Source: an uncultured Granulosicoccus sp. (lineage in GTDB: Bacteria; Pseudomonadota; Gammaproteobacteria; Granulosicoccales; Granulosicoccaceae). From it: a stretch of 36,858 nt of DNA. The notes below the pieces were generated by a model. That model searched no databases, had not been told where the DNA came from, and worked only from the letters and a program-made list of their open reading frames with translations. The stretch is taken from positions 1 through 36,858 of the forward strand of contig CALKXZ010000264.1 of NCBI GenBank assembly GCA_938003775.1. Direction: 5' to 3'. A program made the translations under genes and the position numbers. The first letter of the stretch is position 1; each line of letters begins with the position of its first letter. Shown one piece after another: positions 34,815 through 36,858 of this stretch.

Positions 34815-35654
34815 GTGGAGTTGGACATGAGTGCTGCAAGAGCGGCTGCAGAGCAGGCGGCGAGTGCTGCTGAACAAGTGATTAGTGATTTTCTGGGGTC
34901 AGGAGATTGGCAGGTGCGCTACAAATCCGATGACACACCGGTTACCGAGGTCGATGTGGCGACAGAGCATGCCATCAGACAAGTATTGGTACAGGCATTT
35001 CCACAGGCCAGCTTCTTTGGTGAGGAAACCGGCAAGAGCGCAGCGGCTGATGCTGTTGTCAACAACACCAGCGGCGTCAATGCGGTCTCAGAATTGCGTT
35101 GGCTGGTAGACCCCATCGATGGTACCAAGAGCTTCATACGAGCCATGCCTTTTTATTCCACCCAGATTGCCCTGGAGCACAATGGCCAGTTTTGCCTAGG
35201 TGTGTCCAATGCACCCGCCTATGGTGAGCGTTTGGTGGCGGTTGCCGGTCAAGGAGTCTGGCTCAATGCAGCGCCGGTACAATGCAGTAAGGTGACCTCG
35301 ATTGATGAGGCGTTTATGTCCACCGGCAATGTAACAAGCCTTGCCAGTGACGCGTCCCAATGGCAGTGTTTCGCACAGGTGGTCAAACGCGCTAGGCGGG
35401 TACGCGGTTATGGTGATTTCTGTCATTATCATCAGTGGTGTTGTGGTCAGACTGACCTGGTAATTGAGTCCGACGTCAACATACTGGACATCGCAGCGCT
35501 GAGCGTCGGTGTTCACGCAGCAGGAGGTCTCATGACAGATATGGCGGGTCAGCCGGTGGTAGAGTCAACGAGCTCTGTGTTAGCGGCGTGCACCACTGAG
35601 CTGCACGCGCAGGCCTTAGCGCTGCTCGGATCGGGTGTCTCTGGCACACATTGA
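34815..35654 (+). CDS. hisN: Inositol-phosphatase family enzyme, probable HisN (histidinol-phosphatase)
   Basis: A 279-residue Mg-dependent phosphatase of the IMPase family. The metal site is seen as FFGEETGKS (about residue 73), then LRWLVDPIDGTKSFIRAMPFYSTQIAL with the DPIDGT motif. RVRGYGDFCHYHQWCCGQTDLVIE followed by VNILDIAALSVGVHAAGG is the second metal-binding block, and its YGDxxxY form is typical of histidinol-phosphatases of this family. So the last-but-one step of histidine synthesis is likely, but other IMPase substrates cannot be excluded. The GTG at 34815 (or an ATG at 34827 with a GGAG site) starts the gene. Confidence 0.8.
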   Translation: MELDMSAARAAAEQAASAAEQVISDFLGSGDWQVRYKSDDTPVTEVDVATEHAIRQVLVQAFPQASFFGEETGKSAAADAVVNNTSGVNAVSELRWLVDPIDGTKSFIRAMPFYSTQIALEHNGQFCLGVSNAPAYGERLVAVAGQGVWLNAAPVQCSKVTSIDEAFMSTGNVTSLASDASQWQCFAQVVKRARRVRGYGDFCHYHQWCCGQTDLVIESDVNILDIAALSVGVHAAGGLMTDMAGQPVVESTSSVLAACTTELHAQALALLGSGVSGTH

Positions 35655-36858
35655 TTTGAAGCTCCCTTACTACAATGCCAGTCGACGTAGTGTCAGTTTT
35701 TCACTGATATTGCTGCTTGCGTTATTACTACTGGTCTTCACAGGCTTAGGTGTATTCCGTTTGTATTTCGGATTCGACTGGACTGGCGGTGAAAACGATG
35801 CGGGTCAACTGTTTGCACTGAAGATTAGCGGCGGACAGTCCTTCAATCTGTTCGAGGCTGAATCCTTTGGTCGAGCGTTCTGGTTCAGTCAATTGATACT
35901 GCTTTGTTTGTGCATATCGCTGCCGTTGTTTCGTCTTCCCGGTGGTTCTGTGCTTGCACTGATGGGTGTGTTAGCACTGATTGTGTTGCACGTGAAATAC
36001 AGTGAGGATGCACCCAGCATACCGCTGGAATTTGCGTTACTCACGGCGCTGCTGCTGTACCTCATATATGTACTGCTTGGTTATATCGGTGAAGTGCGTG
36101 ACCGAAAACGAGTGAATCAATTACTGAGTCAATATGTGCCAGAGGAACTGGCAAACGAATACCGACGTGACCCAACTATCATGCAGCTCAAAGGGGAGCA
36201 ACGGGAAATCAGTGTGTTGTTCTGCGATGTTGTTGGATTCTCATCCATCACAGAACAACTGTCACCGGCAGAGCTGACAGAATGGTTGAATCTATTTTTC
36301 ACGCATGTCAGCCGCATCGTGGTTCGTTACCGTGGCACTATCGACAAGTACATGGGCGATAGTGTAATGGCTGTCTGGGGGGCACCAACGCGCAGTGTGA
36401 CGCATGCGTTTGATGCGCTGCTTGCAGCGTTGGATATTCAGAACGAGCTGGATCTACTTAATCGAAAATATGTGGAGCGCGGATTTCCAGTAGCTTCCAT
36501 GGGCATCGGTATCAGTACGGGTCCTGCGATGGTGGGGCCGCTGGGATCCGATTATCGTATGGACTACACCGTGGTTGGTGATACCGTCAATATTGCTCAG
36601 CGACTTGAAGCTCAAACTCGCAAATACCAGGTGTCAGTTATCGTGGGTGACAAAACAGCCGAAGCTTTGCCAGACATGATGTTTCGCGAGTTGGATACTG
36701 TGACGGTGAAGGGACGCAAACAACCGGTAACCATGTTCGAGCCGCTCGGTCCAACTGAGCACATGAGTGAGCTTGCTGTGCATCGTCTGGCACTGCATGA
36801 AGAGGCAATGGAGGCGAGCAAGAACAGGCAGTGGCTGACAAAAAATGGAAAGAATAAA
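35635..36858 (+). CDS. Membrane-anchored class III adenylate/guanylate cyclase, 3'-truncated by window edge
   Basis: An open frame that runs off the window. The N-terminal part has four likely membrane segments: about 35701-35757, 35884-35940, 35947-35994 and 36034-36084. After a linker (RKRVNQLLSQYVPEELANEYRR) comes a class III cyclase domain. The metal-binding aspartates are at 36226 (in LFCDVVGFSS) and 36358 (in KYMGDSVMAVWG). The lysine at 36346 sits at the base-specifying position, and the TVVGDTVNIAQRLE segment holds the catalytic Asn and Arg at 36589 and 36601. ATP as substrate, and so cAMP, is suggested but not proven. The start is uncertain: GTG 35635 overlaps hisN by 20 bp; TTG 35656 is an alternative. 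Residues beyond the cyclase domain are beginning a charged stretch when the window ends. Confidence 0.9.
   Translation, partial: MSLAHIDLKLPYYNASRRSVSFSLILLLALLLLVFTGLGVFRLYFGFDWTGGENDAGQLFALKISGGQSFNLFEAESFGRAFWFSQLILLCLCISLPLFRLPGGSVLALMGVLALIVLHVKYSEDAPSIPLEFALLTALLLYLIYVLLGYIGEVRDRKRVNQLLSQYVPEELANEYRRDPTIMQLKGEQREISVLFCDVVGFSSITEQLSPAELTEWLNLFFTHVSRIVVRYRGTIDKYMGDSVMAVWGAPTRSVTHAFDALLAALDIQNELDLLNRKYVERGFPVASMGIGISTGPAMVGPLGSDYRMDYTVVGDTVNIAQRLEAQTRKYQVSVIVGDKTAEALPDMMFRELDTVTVKGRKQPVTMFEPLGPTEHMSELAVHRLALHEEAMEASKNRQWLTKNGKNK

Overview
This window is a piece of chromosomal backbone from a free-living gammaproteobacterium outside the Enterobacterales. The base composition is moderate (about 50% G+C by eye) and many genes start with GTG or TTG. 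I cannot name the genus. The evidence for the class is gene order: rnr-rlmB-rpsF-rpsR-(DUF2232)-rplI-dnaB-alr, pepA-holC-valS divergent from lptF-lptG, and xerD-dsbC are all classic gammaproteobacterial arrangements. No insertion sequence, prophage, CRISPR array, tRNA or rRNA gene was seen.

Layout. (1) 1-8806, plus strand: the 3' part of RNase R with a very long lysine-rich tail, the 23S rRNA methyltransferase RlmB, the S6/S18/DUF2232/L9 ribosomal-protein operon with a good promoter and a structured leader, the replicative helicase DnaB, and alanine racemase. (2) 8961-11598: the ferredoxin FdxA (minus), GalU and an MFS transporter (plus). (3) 11603-13815, minus: a LemA lipoprotein and two TPM-domain membrane proteins. 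(4) 13901-16152, plus: a YheS-type ABC-F ATPase and a small DUF2970 membrane protein. (5) 16226-21410, minus: PepA, HolC, an unrecognised small protein and ValS, read in that order. LptF and LptG (21501-23755), the inner-membrane permease pair for lipopolysaccharide export, diverge from them. (6) 23807-25257: an RDD membrane protein, a 467-bp structured non-coding stretch, and a histone H1-like lysine-repeat protein closed by two terminators. (7) 25306-30101: MoeA (minus) head-to-head with XerD (plus), then DsbC, an exported TPR protein and a DUF3187 envelope protein. (8) 30076-34648, minus: a Lon-family protease and the Rep helicase. (9) 34815-36858, plus: a HisN-like phosphatase and the 5' part of a membrane-anchored class III nucleotide cyclase that runs off the window.

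Most of the window is housekeeping: RNA decay, ribosome assembly, replication and chromosome resolution, envelope biogenesis, and redox and cofactor metabolism. The less ordinary parts are the tandem ADG(Y/F/C) repeat inside alanine racemase, two independent H1-like lysine-repeat segments (the RNase R tail and the stand-alone protein), the hairpin-rich leader or possible small RNA upstream of the H1-like gene, a long hairpin between rplI and dnaB, and the secreted TPR/DUF3187 pair. I do not see a clear-cut new multi-gene defence or biosynthetic system; the best candidates for something undescribed are the structured non-coding region at 24281-24684 and the lysine-repeat proteins.
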